Under the pieces are notes generated by a model, which was not told the DNA's origin, did no database searches, and saw only the letters and a program-made list of their open reading frames with translations. DNA of 64,000 nucleotides. Source: Heterotrichella gracilis. Taxonomy: Eukaryota; Sar; Xanthophyceae; Tribonematales; Xanthonemataceae. Made by a program: the position numbers and the translations under genes. Position 1 is the stretch's first letter. Each line of letters starts with the position of its first letter. Positions 23,482 to 34,850 of this stretch are shown here, piece by piece. Location: positions 1-64,000 of the forward strand of contig JAULBX010004443.1 in the NCBI GenBank assembly GCA_032358255.1, read 5' to 3'.

Positions 23482-25518
23482 AAATGCAAACAGGACATGT
23501 ATTTATATCTGTAACCTAATCTGAGAGCAGATAGAGAGCATGCATGCATGGTGACCACATGCATGGTGACCACATGCATGCATATGCATTCCACAACTGT
23601 AACCAACTGCACTAATTTGTGCAGGCAAGTTATGAGAATATATGCACAGCATCTATATTGGCGACCTAGCAAGTGCTCCGTATACAACATAGGCACAAGC
23701 GCACCTCGTATTTTGGAAGGCACTCTGCCCCCTAGGTGCGAGACGTGCAAGGGTCGGTTACGCCTGCCTGTGTGCTAAGACACGAAAAACGACTTGTGTT
23801 ATCAATCAGCAGCAGCACAGCAGCAGCAGCAGCATGCCGGAGGCCAGTGAGCACGCACTGTGTTCAAAACACGCAGTTCTCCACACAGTACTCGCTTTGA
23901 GGCTCTAAGGTACCAGGTACTCCAACAACCTACAGTACCGTTTAGCATAAGTTCTTGCTGTATCGAGGATACGAGGACAGCGCGTTTATATTGCTGCAGA
24001 AGCAATGCCCAAATGGCGGGAATACCTACTCAAGTGCACACTGCAACGTGGCGAGCCCATATTGCACGCCCACCAAAGTTCAAACTGGCTGTCACAATTA
24101 CAAGAACACAGAGTGTTCTAGCGGGTGTGACTGTATGCTTCCTGGCAGAGTTTGTTGCTGATTGCTCTTCCTCTTTGCCAGTACTGGTGCGAACGCAGCC
24201 CACTGGAACGCACAGTGTACTATCATAGTGCTGTACGCTTGACGCACAGCTGTCAACTCCTAGTCTTTCCAGCGCCTTGGCGACTAAGCTGAAGTGGATT
24301 TAGCCACAGCACAGCGGTCTTACGGTAAGTTAGAAGCTGCACAAATGCGTAGTCCAGTACGTTGTTGAGTATAGGCGTGTGCAGTGGGTGGTTTGTCCCA
24401 GCCGGAGCCGAGCCGTGTCAAGCTTTCTGCGAGTAAACAGTGCAAGTTACAGTATGTCAGCCCATTTGCGGCGCATTGCTTGCCCAGGACTAGGAAATGT
24501 TCAACACCCATCCTAAGTTTGGTTGAGTAACTTTGCGCAGCGTTCAGTGCACCGCCCGGCGTTTGAGACCAGTCTGACATACAACTCTGTCATGAACCAC
24601 CACCCCATCAGGTATCTTGCAATATACAAACGCTAATGCAGTGCCGCATAACGATTAACTCCATGTTTCGGCATTGGTTTTTCGCAACAGCCTTTGCATT
24701 CATCGTTTTGCTGATCGGGGGCCACCTTCTGAGGCAACTTCAGAGCGTTCAAGTTCAAGACGATGCACGACACAGGGTACCCATTGTAAATCTAGCCGCG
24801 TTGGAACTATTAGAGAACCTAGTCCATAGTACATAGAACCTGAGCTTAGTATACATAGAGGGCTATGTAAACCTGGGCGGCCGCCAGACATATGGATCAG
24901 CGTGTATGACGTGCCAGCTGTCCCAGTCTGTCCCCTGGTTGTGATTGTGAACCCTGGTGGTTTGGTGCAGCGACACCACGCCTGGCTTGCCTGCACCCAC
25001 ATTTCGACACCCACTTTGCTCAAACAGCTTGTCTCCCTACCAATCCCGTACATCCTGTTGCAACTGCACCATGTTACAGGACCCTGCGCCCTGATTGGCA
25101 AGGCGTGTGAAAAGTGCCAGAATGTGGCAGAATGCAAGGTTTACATGTTGCAGTTGTTGCCCTCCCACCACTGAACGCTGTGTGGTCGCAGGTGGAACCA
25201 GGTGTGTGAACCAACCACTCTGTCCACTAACCAGTTCTGGGTTGTCCAGGCCAGCTGGTGGCAGCGGTTGATAGCGCAGTGTGAGCCCTGCTGGGCACAG
25301 ACTAATCTCATATTGCCCTTCGCTCATGGCCTGGACAACGACCACCAGCTTTCATCAGCGGAGTACCCAGCTTTGAAAAAGCTGCCAACAACTCACAGAA
25401 AGAGCGTCTGACTGGACACAAGCAGCATACACCGCTCACAAGCTGGTCCAGTGCCCCAAACTATGTTGGGCACAGCCGTCTAGATACCAGCTCACCTGGC
25501 ACCCAGCTTCACTTCCCA
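23482..25518. other. Divergent intergenic stretch between crotonase and SGNH hydrolase
   Basis: About 2 kb upstream of both genes. It contains GCATGCATGGTGACCACAT-type repeats (23537-23585), a CAG-rich run (23807-23835), the doubtful cysteine-rich frame at 23955-24161, and a 57-codon frame from ATG 24663 with one hydrophobic segment. Neither frame is supported by a full gene model. Confidence 0.45.
23955..24161 (+). CDS. Short cysteine-rich ORF, possibly a terminal exon
   Basis: The frame encodes 68 residues; the last 54 contain nine cysteines, ending CSSGCDCMLPGRVCC then stop. A good acceptor (TTGCTGCAG) falls in frame immediately before the cysteine-rich part, at 23999, so it may be the last exon of a small secreted disulphide-rich protein. 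No upstream exon with a signal peptide was found, so the gene model is incomplete. I recognise no family. It could also be a chance frame. Confidence 0.25.
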   Translation: MLYRGYEDSAFILLQKQCPNGGNTYSSAHCNVASPYCTPTKVQTGCHNYKNTECSSGCDCMLPGRVCC

Positions 25519-27784
25519 ATGGCGCACTGGTTGGCGGCGCTTGCGCTTGCGGTGGTGCTCAGCACCTCGCAGGTTGCTGCCATGTACATGACCAGCAAAC
25601 CAGACCGGTGGTGGCAGCAGCAGCACAAGAGCTACGTGCAGAAAGCCGCGCAGTACTCGCGCAATGGGGTAAGCCTGCCACTGGATGGTGCACTGACCCC
25701 TGCTGTGGCACTGCTGCACGCAAGGCATTGGTGGATCAGACCTGGCTGTAGGGGCGCCTGCACACAGTGGCAATAATTTACAGTTGCAATAACCCATACA
25801 GTGACCGCCTTATGTACGCCTTTGGCGTTTGTTTTCTTTTCTTTTCTAACAATTACAATTACATTTACAATTACATGGGCCAGAGGGATGCTTCTATTAT
25901 CCATGCACTCATGTTCCAATGGTTTGCAGGGCTTGGATCTCCTTTTCATGGGCGATTCGCTGTTGGAATCCCTGGAGGGCACCACCAGGGGGGTGCACGC
26001 TCAGACCCAGGCCCTGAAGGTCATGTTTGACCGCTGCATCAAGTCAAAGGTGCCCAGGGCAGAAGTGTTTGGCATGGCCAGTAAGTCGCAGCAGCCATTG
26101 TGCATTAACTGGCAATGAAAAGCTTTCACAGGCAAACTTGAGCACATGATTTAAGGTGCATTACTTGGCTCTGAGCAATCACCAGGCTGGCACGGCATGT
26201 TGTGAGCATGGCATGCACGTGGGCCTATAGGCTGCATTATAAGCTTGGTATCATCTGGTGCTGACATGCATGTTGTTCTGTACCCAGGCGACACCACCTC
26301 CAACCTTGGGTGGCGCGTCAACAACGGGGAGGTGCACTCGGGCATGCGGCTCAAGGCTGTGGTGGTGCTAGTGGGCATCAATGACATAATGTTCGCACCG
26401 CAGGTGAGTAGTCTGCAAGGCCTTTGCATTGCTTGAAGTACCTTCTAGCCTGTCTAAAAAGACTGTGCACGGTGTGTGGCGTGCATTTTGGGCTGGTCTA
26501 GGCAGGTTGTCCAAACAGCAGTCCTCAGGCATGTATGTGTACGTAACAAGAACTTGTTTTGAATCCCAGCACTGGCTTGTTCCTCATCATCTCACTGTTT
26601 TGTATCGGTCCTGGGCACTGATTACTTCATCAATTTGATTTGTGGAAGATCCAAAAACCCTCATATCATATCCCACTGATCACGCCACATTGGGATGGGT
26701 TGTTTGAAGTTCCAAATTGCTGTGTGCTGGTACAATACGTTACCAATTGCGCAGTGCATCCACATGCTCAGACACTTGGCATGTACTTGCTGTTGCAGAG
26801 TGCCCAGGGAACCCTTCCCCAGGATGTGTCTGCCAACCTGGACACCATTGCCAAGATGGTCAAGCAGAAGGCACCCGGTGCACGCGTGTTCATGATGGGC
26901 ATCATGCCAAGGGGGCTCCAGAACGACCCAGACATCACAAGAAAACCGTACGTAAAATCCTGTGGTACAATAGGTGTATACAGTTCAGGCTCAATATTAT
27001 TGGCAGGATCCCGCGCAAGGACAATCACTGATCAATGTATCTTTGCTGTGCAGCCTTGTGTCCACTATCAACAAGATCAACAACTTTGTGTCGATCTATG
27101 CGCGCATGAACGGCTACGAGTACATGGACTGCAGCGGGGAGGCCACCGGCATGTGGTACCAGCAGGTGCGGGGGGAAGTGTCGTTGCCGGCATACTGCTG
27201 GTTGGTTGCAGCAAGTGATTGCAAGTTGCACTGCCATGGCATGTGGTAGGGGGTGGCAGCCGCTGGCATGGGTAGATGGCAGCCGCTGGCATGGAGCCAT
27301 GGCTTGGAGCATGTAGCACCTACTGCGCACCACGCTGTAAGGGATGCACACCATGCTGCAGCATATACCAGGGAGCCTGAGCACTGCATGCGCCCGTTAC
27401 AATATGCATTGTTGCCGCCACCTTTATACCCTGCCCCATGAATGTATCAACATTTGTCTGCCAGAGGGTCACGCATGTGCTTGTATGTGAGCTAACCTCA
27501 TGTGGCCCCTGCAGGGCTCCCGCCGCTTTATGAAGTGCAACCTGCTGGACCATTTCCTGCTGCACCCCAACGCGGTGGGCATGCAGCAGGTGTTTGACCG
27601 CTGCATCATACCCAAGCTGCGCTCGGTGTTCCCACAGCTCAAGGCGCCCTGCAGCTACCGGGTGAACAAGAAGGACATCTCCCGGTGGTGGAGCGGCGCC
27701 TCGTCATATCACCCAGTGACGTTGGACCCCCGCTCAGCCAAGGAGCTGAAGTTGGTGGGCAAGCCAGGCATCAGGATAGCGTGA
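25519..27784 (+). CDS. Secreted SGNH/GDSL-type hydrolase (PAF-acetylhydrolase Ib-like)
   Basis: Exons 25519-25668, 25930-26080, 26288-26403, 26799-26947, 27054-27165 and 27515-27784 give 315 residues. A signal peptide is clear (MAHWLAALALAVVLS...). Block I is LLFMGDSLLES with the nucleophile Ser at about residue 60; block III is VGIND (Gly130, Asn132); block V carries LLHPN with His at about 243. In the family the catalytic Asp usually sits three residues before this His (DxxH); here that place is Phe and the nearest Asp is five before (DHFLLH). It should therefore be an esterase or acyl-ester hydrolase acting outside the cytosol, but the triad needs checking. The tail is basic and Trp-containing. 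The intron after exon 5 starts with a tandem repeat of GGCAGCCGCTGGCATGG (27256-27296). Confidence 0.85.
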
Positions 27785-28781
27785 ACCAGCTCTTCTAGCT
27801 ACAAGTCATTCAGCAAGAGCTACCAGCTACAAGCCAGTCCAAGACCACCAAGAGCAGGGGTCCGCAAGCAAACAGCATCACAGGCTGGGTGTCACATTGG
27901 CAAGGGTTGGAGCAGCAGCAGCGTGCCCTGTGCCTCAAGAAAAATGTGATATCCCTTGGTTCTCCGGCAATCATTGTGCCCCGCTGGGTTTGCCAGCCAG
28001 TGCCCCACCACGTGCGCAGACTACCACCTCCAAAGCCTCCTCAGATGTTGCTAGTAGCCATTTGGTCATCAGAGACAAACAACCAGGCATTACGCGCCCA
28101 GCAATTGTTCAAGCCTTGGGGATACCATCACTCGGCCCGGCACTGTATTTTTTGTCAGCGATTGAAATGAAGAATGCAACGAATCCAACATTGGCATGCA
28201 CCCTCCATGCTGAGGGCACATGGGGGCATGTCATTCAAGAGACAGATAGCGTAGCAATTGTTTTTGCAACACAACAGCATATAGGATTGTCATTCCATTC
28301 CACATTGTGTGAATTGACTTAAGTTTGCAAGTTTGTCAAGTTTGCTCATGTGTCGCTACGCCAGGGTGCTTAATATATTAGTCTACAGCACTATCCCACT
28401 AGTCAACAGCAGTAGCTCGCCAACATGGTTGATGGATTCATTTAAAAAACCAAACAGTGCACCTGGAAATGTCCTCAGGCTGAGGAGCATTCTTTAACTG
28501 TCCAACAGATACGGCGTTTGAACCTGTAACCGTACAGGCAATTTCAGCGCACGAGTCCACAACTGGTAGAACTACAATTTCCCCAACAGGGTGTACAAGT
28601 GAATTCGAAAACAGACTCTGCTGTGACATTCAATGGCCAACTTGGGCCTAACGAGCGCAACGATTGTTAATGAAGCAACATGCATGAAAGAGCCATATGG
28701 TAATCTCTTTTGTACATGGAATATGGCACAGCCCTGTGACTGCCACACTGCCTGACGAGGCCACATAGACATTCGATCCAG
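27785..28781. other. Convergent intergenic stretch
   Basis: Between the stop codons of the SGNH hydrolase (+) and VPS45 (-). A 141-codon plus-strand frame (27897-28322) containing EKCDIPWFSGNHCAP is open but has no recognisable domain, and no splice partner was found. I do not call it a gene. Confidence 0.45.
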
Positions 28782-31700
28782 CTATTGCTGTGCATAGAAG
28801 CGCTCGTTGTTCATGACTTCCTGCAGTTCCTTGAGGAAGCTGCGAGAATTCTGCACCCCAGTGCTGCCCAGCAGCACGCGCATGCCGGCAGACCAGCCCT
28901 CATTGCGCTCCCCGGCAGCATTCACCTCTGCTACAGCCCGCGCCTCCGCGTACGTGGTCCCCCCAACCATGAACACAATCACCAGGCGTGGGCCCTACGA
29001 GAGCAACAAGGATTCAAGGTGAATCCGCCATGCCTGCTGATGTATAATCATCATGACTACTGCATGCTTCAAAACGGTTGATGCACCGGTGTATGCACCG
29101 ATGCATACCTTGGGTGTTGGGGCTGCTGTCCGACCATTCTCCCCTGCCGTAGGGTAGTCCTCGGGCTTCAGCCGGTTGCGCGCCAGCGCCTCCAGCGTAT
29201 GCACCAGCAGCGGCGTGTGCTGCGTGTACACATTCTCTATGCCCTGCAAGTGCTGCTTCTGGAATTTGGCCAGGCGCGACGACAGGGTGCGCTCACTGTA
29301 CAGGTCACCCACACGCCTGCATCGCGGGACAGGATTAGCATCCAATCAACCCAGCAATCAGCACACGGAAATTGATTCAGTCTGTTATTTAGGGGCAAAC
29401 TGTAAAAATTAAAACATTAAAATGCAATGAAACCTATCTCTATATTGAAATAAAAAAGTTAATAACTATTGTACATTTGAAGGGGGGAAATAATAATCAA
29501 TAAAATTGCAATATTTGACAACAGCAGCTTTCATTGAACGCTACGTGCATGGCGTACCTGTCTGCTCCGCAGTACTTCAGAAGCGTTCGAATGAGCGCCA
29601 CCTGGTGTGCTTGCAAGCCCGTCTGCTGCAGCCGTGACATGAGGTCCGCTAGCTGTGGCTTGCCCTCACGCTCGTACCGCAGGCCAAACAGCATCACCAA
29701 CCGCAGCCTGCACGCAAACACACCAGCTAAAAACCCGCCCTGTGAAGCACAGCATTGGCAGGCTGCACAAGAATTTTAAACAACACAGCAATTTCCTGGG
29801 TTGCCACCACAGCAGCATGCATGCGTCTTTGCGTCCCTAACCGCTGTTGAACGCACTTGTCCTCGTCGGTGAGGCTCCGCGATTCCAGCAATTGGCTGAC
29901 GTTGTCATACGCCGCCACCATGCCTGAAGTACATGCCAGCTCCTGCTCCACGCCAGACACCTACATATCCAGGGCGACTACCATCACAACGGCGCAATCA
30001 CAGCGGTTGCTATGCAAGGCCACGTGCTATGCTATGTTAATGCCCGGCTAAATGCACCATGCCATCAATTTGCATTCCCCCAACGGATGCATATGTCACC
30101 ACCTATACGCAAGGTACGCCATTTTTGCCAATCCTGGTTGATGGTTGCTTGATCATAAAAGGGCCCGCTGAGCTGCCATACCTGCATGAGGCTGCGCCCA
30201 TCCACCACCCGTGACAGCTCCGACATGAGTGTGACGTGCTTGCCAGCTTTGCTCTGTGCAGTGCTGAAGTCCGAGAAGTTCTCGACAAAGTTGAGCATAT
30301 CCTCAATGGTGCTCAAGTTTGTGCTTGTCTTGGAATGCCGCTGAAACTCATCAACCAAGCCCTGATGGGAAAGGAGGTGAATATGTCACGTGCCATGTGG
30401 TGTTAAGCACTGTCAGGTGAATAATCACCCTTCAGCTGGCATCATTCTTGCATGCAGATTACTGCCTGCCTGGATGGCACCTGTGCTCACCTTGACTGCC
30501 ATGCCCATGTCCCCAAAATTGGCGTACAAGTTGTTCTTGTAGAAGACGTCTTGCTGCGCACTCAGCACCACATCCGCATTCTCCTTCTTCATCTGCAGCA
30601 GCACTTCACGACCTAAGCAATCCTCAGGTGCAGCTTTTGTAATAAACCGCATTGGTGCATGCTCAATATCGCCTCATCATGGCATTGATGCACCATCAGT
30701 TCACATGGGGTTCAAGCTGAGCTTTCAGGCCTTTCTTACTCCAGGAACATTGCGCAGGTCCACCCTGTTGGAGTCTATCCCAAGCAGCTCGTGCACCATG
30801 GCCTGGTAGGTCCATTGCAACAACAAGGGTGTGACAGGGTCATCCTTGCGGTCCAAAATCAGGATGACAGGGGTGCCATCGGCAGATCGCGAGCCAAAGT
30901 CAAATAGCTCCCGCTCTTCTACGGATGTGAGGTGGTGCACTGAGTTTGCCAGCCGCTCGCACAGCTCTGAGCCACGCTGAAACCTGAATTGGAGAAATTG
31001 GATGAGATATTGCAGGACTGTCAAGATAACGGAGTGATTTGCAAGGCATTGCCAGACGTGAGCTGTTCTTGCCATCCCATGCCACCCCGTCCAGAAACTG
31101 GGCATGTCTGCACACTGTTGCATGCTTTAAAACAGCGTCTGAATGTCCTGACGCAGACTTCCTAAACAGGTGATATGTGCCATCATGCGCAGCAAGGCGC
31201 CACACTAACCTGATCCGGAAGCGCCTCCGGACAGAAAGCATCACTGAAGCCAGTCCCTCTGTCACCCGAGCCACTGCCTCCGTGCTGCACCCATCATGAC
31301 ACATTCAGGGGGCCATAATTGCAGAACATGAAGCCACAATTTGCACCGGTGGCTAAATCAGCTGTTCAATGACCCCCGCTGCTAGCATGAAGCGCAAAAG
31401 GCCACGTTGCAGCACAACACTGCACCTGCAAGAACTTGCCTCCTCACCTGTTTGCATAGTCCCAGCTGAACGGCTGCAAAGTGATATGGTGTCCTGGTCG
31501 GCTGATTGGTATGCAGAAGTGGTGTGGATCAAGGACAATGAAGTCACCAAAGAACTCTTGTACTTGCACCACTACCTCTTTGACATCCATGTCAGCAAGG
31601 TCTTGCAACCGGAGGTCATCCACTTTGTTCGTGAAGACTGCACAGAAGAAAGGTGGGTGAATGAAACCTGCACCGTGGCTGACTTAACGGTGCTGAAAGT

Positions 31701-32162
31701 GACTTACACCCTGCTGCGCCTATGCTCAGCTGTGGTACAACTTACAGAGGTGGTATTCTCCAAAGCGCGGGTCGCGAAGCTCCTTCCTGATGCGGGCAAT
31801 GTTTTCCCTGGATGGCCTCAAAAAGCACACTGCCTGTAGTTGAAGCAAAGCAGTCACACACATACCCCACAAACTGTGTTGGCAATGACAGTCCGGCCTC
31901 CCCACAACCAGCACCCACCCCCGCAAGGGATCTAGGCTATGCAAACAGTGACAGGCAATGTCACCTTCAGGTGGAACAATTGGTCCCCCTTCTCCGAGTC
32001 CAGCCTTTCAACCAGGTAGACCTCCTGCTCCAGTATTTCTGACTGGCTGTACACCGTACTCAGGACCTTTGTTGTTTCTTGGTCAAGCAGCAGCACTTTC
32101 ATTCCTGGAACCTCCTTCAACATCTTGTCAATGTAGTACCGCAGGACAGATATGAGATCCAT
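28782..32162 (-). CDS. VPS45: VPS45, Sec1/Munc18-family vesicle fusion regulator
   Basis: Eleven exons on the minus strand: 32162-31965, 31833-31746, 31637-31448, 31284-31210, 30983-30740, 30592-30491, 30361-30182, 29960-29857, 29707-29558, 29316-29109, 28994-28782; 583 residues, the normal SM-protein length. All phases join. Diagnostic stretches are MKVLLLDQETTKVLSTVY at the N-terminus, VCFLRPSRENI, LILDRKDDPVTPLLLQWTYQ, ENVYTQHTPLL and the C-terminal VIVFMVGGTTYAEAR. These are characteristic of VPS45 rather than Sec1, Sly1 or VPS33. It binds endosomal/TGN syntaxins (Tlg2/SYP41-43 class) and promotes SNARE assembly on the cytosolic face of these membranes. The ATG codes for MDLISVLRYYIDKM, the expected domain 1 start. 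It is divergent from the BRCT gene. Confidence 0.95.
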
Positions 32163-32948
32163 GCTGTACCGGTTCTGCCAACGGCCTGACGTTTTATAGC
32201 CAGGGTTCCTGGCTGTGTTGAATGTGCTTCAGGGTCCGTCTGTGAAGTGGTTGAAATGATGTCTCGACATGCTCATATGCATGCCATCGTTTTTTCTCTT
32301 GGCAACTACGTAAAGTTACAACAAACAAGCTGGGCGATGTACATATGTGCGGTCCTGACCAAGATAGAAACTCTGGAGAAAAAGCAGCGAAACGCCACTG
32401 TGGTGGCACCAGCAACAGCGCAGTTCACGAACACGGGTAAGCTCTGCAGTGACTGGTTGCTTGTAATCCGGCTTTTGAATTCCAACACAACACGCGTTCG
32501 AAACCAAGCTGCAGCAACTGTAAAGAGGACTCTCTTCAAAGTTTGTGTGAATGGCATTGAATATGGCGATATTATTAAAGTAAAAACGGGGGCTATTAAT
32601 GTGTGCTGCGAATGAAAGGAGAGATTTTCAAGGGAAAAGCCTCTGTATGTATTTTCTGTGTTGCAGAAGGCATCGAGGACTACGACAGCCTGACTGTCTT
32701 GTTGAACCGGAGGCTTCTTTGCGGCATTCCGTCCGGTGCCATGACATGTGGTGGCCAACCTAGGGGTGGGAGTGAGGCTTGATCACAGTGGCTATTCAGC
32801 TCGGATGTGACAATACTGGGGCGTGTTCTGCCTTAGTGCTGTGTAGGTGTAGCCTACGAGCGCTGCAGCCACAGTTTTGGGGTTTTGACTGATTGAGTCT
32901 AGGACTAGGGGATTCACAACGAACAACCGAAAACACGAGTGCGACGCA
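32163..32948. promoter_or_regulatory. Divergent spacer between VPS45 and BRCT-protein genes
   Basis: 786 bases between two divergent start codons, so both promoters should be here. A 122-codon plus-strand frame (32247-32615) is open but featureless. No core promoter motif is clear. Confidence 0.35.
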
Positions 32949-34850
32949 ATGGAGGGTGACATATGTGTGACTGGAACAGGTGAGCCTTGAATATGCTCCT
33001 GCTTTGATTTCTGGTCCCTCCCGTCCCTTTCCGTCTGCTGCCTGTAACTTTGTTTAATGGTCTCAACAGGCTTCCATGGCAATGATAAACGTGAGTTCCA
33101 GGCACTGGTAGCCAACTTGGGGTTCCAATACAGCGGTGAGCTGAAACGCGGCGTGACCACTTGCCTGGTTTGCCGGTCCCCTACGTCAGCGCAAGGTGGA
33201 GCCAAGTACACAGCAGCTGCAGAGTGGCAGATACCAGCAGTGCAATTGGATTGGATCCTGGCCTGTGTCTCACACAACCGGGTAGTGCCCTTTCAAGGCT
33301 ACCTTCTCCAGGAACAAATAAGCTGTGAAGCTCAGGACAAGGTTGTCACTGGACATCAGACAACTGCAAGATGGGGCTGCAATCCATTGTTTGATGACGA
33401 GCCTGAAGTCCTGAGAAAAGCAGCTTTGGCTGACGAGCCAGTGCAAGCGTTCCTGTTACCAGGCAAGGGGTTTGTTGAGTCTTCTAAATCTCAGTCATAC
33501 TATCATAAAGTGATTGGATGCAACTATTACATTCTGGCTTTCTATTGCTTGCTCACAGGTCCATCACCAGCCCGCAAAGCAGAGCCTGCACCCCGCACGG
33601 CAAAAAGCACACTGGGGACCAAACACCGGGGCTTTCAACGGCACAGACCAACCGAAGGCCAAGGCTTCAAGCTGCAGCTTGAACCCGTGACTGACATTCT
33701 GGAATATGAGCTGGCAGAACGGGCTGCAGACAACAGCCAAGGAGTGCAGTGTCATGAGCAGGTCACTGCCAAAACGCCACTTCACAACAGCTGTGCTCAG
33801 CAGCAGACTACTGCACGCGTCAGGTACAGATAATGCAAGATGTATGCTATCTTATTATTTCTCTGTGGTGTTGCTAGCAACTTTGCAGTATCGCCAAGCA
33901 TATTTTGTCGCCCGCAGGCCTAGTGACATCGCAAGTTCTGCAGTCAAAGGCACTACAAAACCACGTTCAGTTGCTGGCAAAAGAGCTAAGCAACAGCAGG
34001 CAGCCAAAGCTTCTGAAGGGGAACAAGATCAAATTGGTAAGCATTGGTGCGTTTTGACTGCTGCTTGAGATCATTTTGGCAAAAACAAATGCCCTGGAGC
34101 AGAATGGTACTCATCCCTGCGTTGCAACCTGTGTGAAACCAGTTGTGGCACCCGCTGATGGTACACATTGTCTGTGTTGCAGTGAAAGAAGGTTACACCA
34201 TTGTGAAGGTGAGAGACGAGCTCAAGAAGCCACCCTCTACCAACACAGTGCGCGGGTATCACGGCTTTAAACTGGCCAAGTCAGCAAAATTCTTCCAACG
34301 TGTGGAGATAACATCCTCTGCTCAGGAACTATTTCAGATATCTACACGGTCAAAAAGCAAAGGTGTCATGCTGTACTATGATGATGGGCCATCGGGAGAA
34401 AAGCTATGTGCCTACGCACTGGTGAAGTCAGTCTACGAGTTGACAACTGGTGAGACATGGCTAGAACACTGGTATCTGTTTCCCAAAAGCGAGTTGCTTG
34501 CAAAGCCTGCTGGCCAGAAATTTCTGCGCACACATGCCGTGGCAGATGATGAGCTTGTGATCAGCCAGCGGGCATTCCACAGCCCTGCCAGCGCAGTCGT
34601 TGGCGAATTCAAAATTTCCTTTGAAGCAGATGCTGGCTGCGATGCCACAGCATTGCTTGGGGCAATTGATGCGGATACCAGCAGCACTGTCAGTAACGCC
34701 AGTCACAGCACAGTCAGCAAGCGGCCGGTCAAGCGCACTAGGGCTACTGCAGGCATGATGTCAGCATGGATATGCAGGAAAGTGTGGAATCACAGCACCG
34801 GGGCACTGGTTGGGGCAATTGGCAGGTGCAATGCGTCCACTGGTGTGTGA
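32949..34850 (+). CDS. BRCT plus BAH-like domain protein, probable chromatin factor
   Basis: Exons 32949-32979, 33070-33462, 33559-33823, 33918-34036 and 34183-34850 give 491 residues. Residues 1 to about 95 form an N-terminal BRCT domain: ICVTGTGF start, then a central GVTTCLV strand and the conserved Trp in QLDWILACV. A low-complexity basic linker follows (KPRSVAGKRAKQQQAAK). Residues ~300-435 resemble a BAH domain: FFQRVEI, LCAYALVKSVYEL, TWLEHWYLFPKSELL, then DELVISQRAF and VVGEF. The second intron is modelled as GC-AG (CCAG|GCAAGG, 96 bases, A+T-rich with a pyrimidine-rich CACAG end); reading through it also keeps the frame, so a retained form is possible. BRCT binds phosphopeptides or DNA ends and BAH reads histones, so a nuclear role in repair, silencing or replication is inferred. 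The 3' end is the least certain part. Confidence 0.7.

Noticed and set aside
24663-24836. 57-codon frame with one hydrophobic segment
   Set aside because: Too short, with no conserved motif and no supporting exon; a hydrophobic run can occur by chance.
27897-28322. 141-codon plus-strand frame with two nearby cysteines
   Set aside because: No splice partner, signal peptide or family motif; it lies in the 3' spacer of two convergent genes.
33463-33558. Reading straight through 33463-33558 as coding sequence
   Set aside because: The stretch is A+T-rich, ends in a pyrimidine-rich CACAG acceptor, starts with a strong GC donor context and is a multiple of three, so it fits a GC-AG intron better; retention is still possible.
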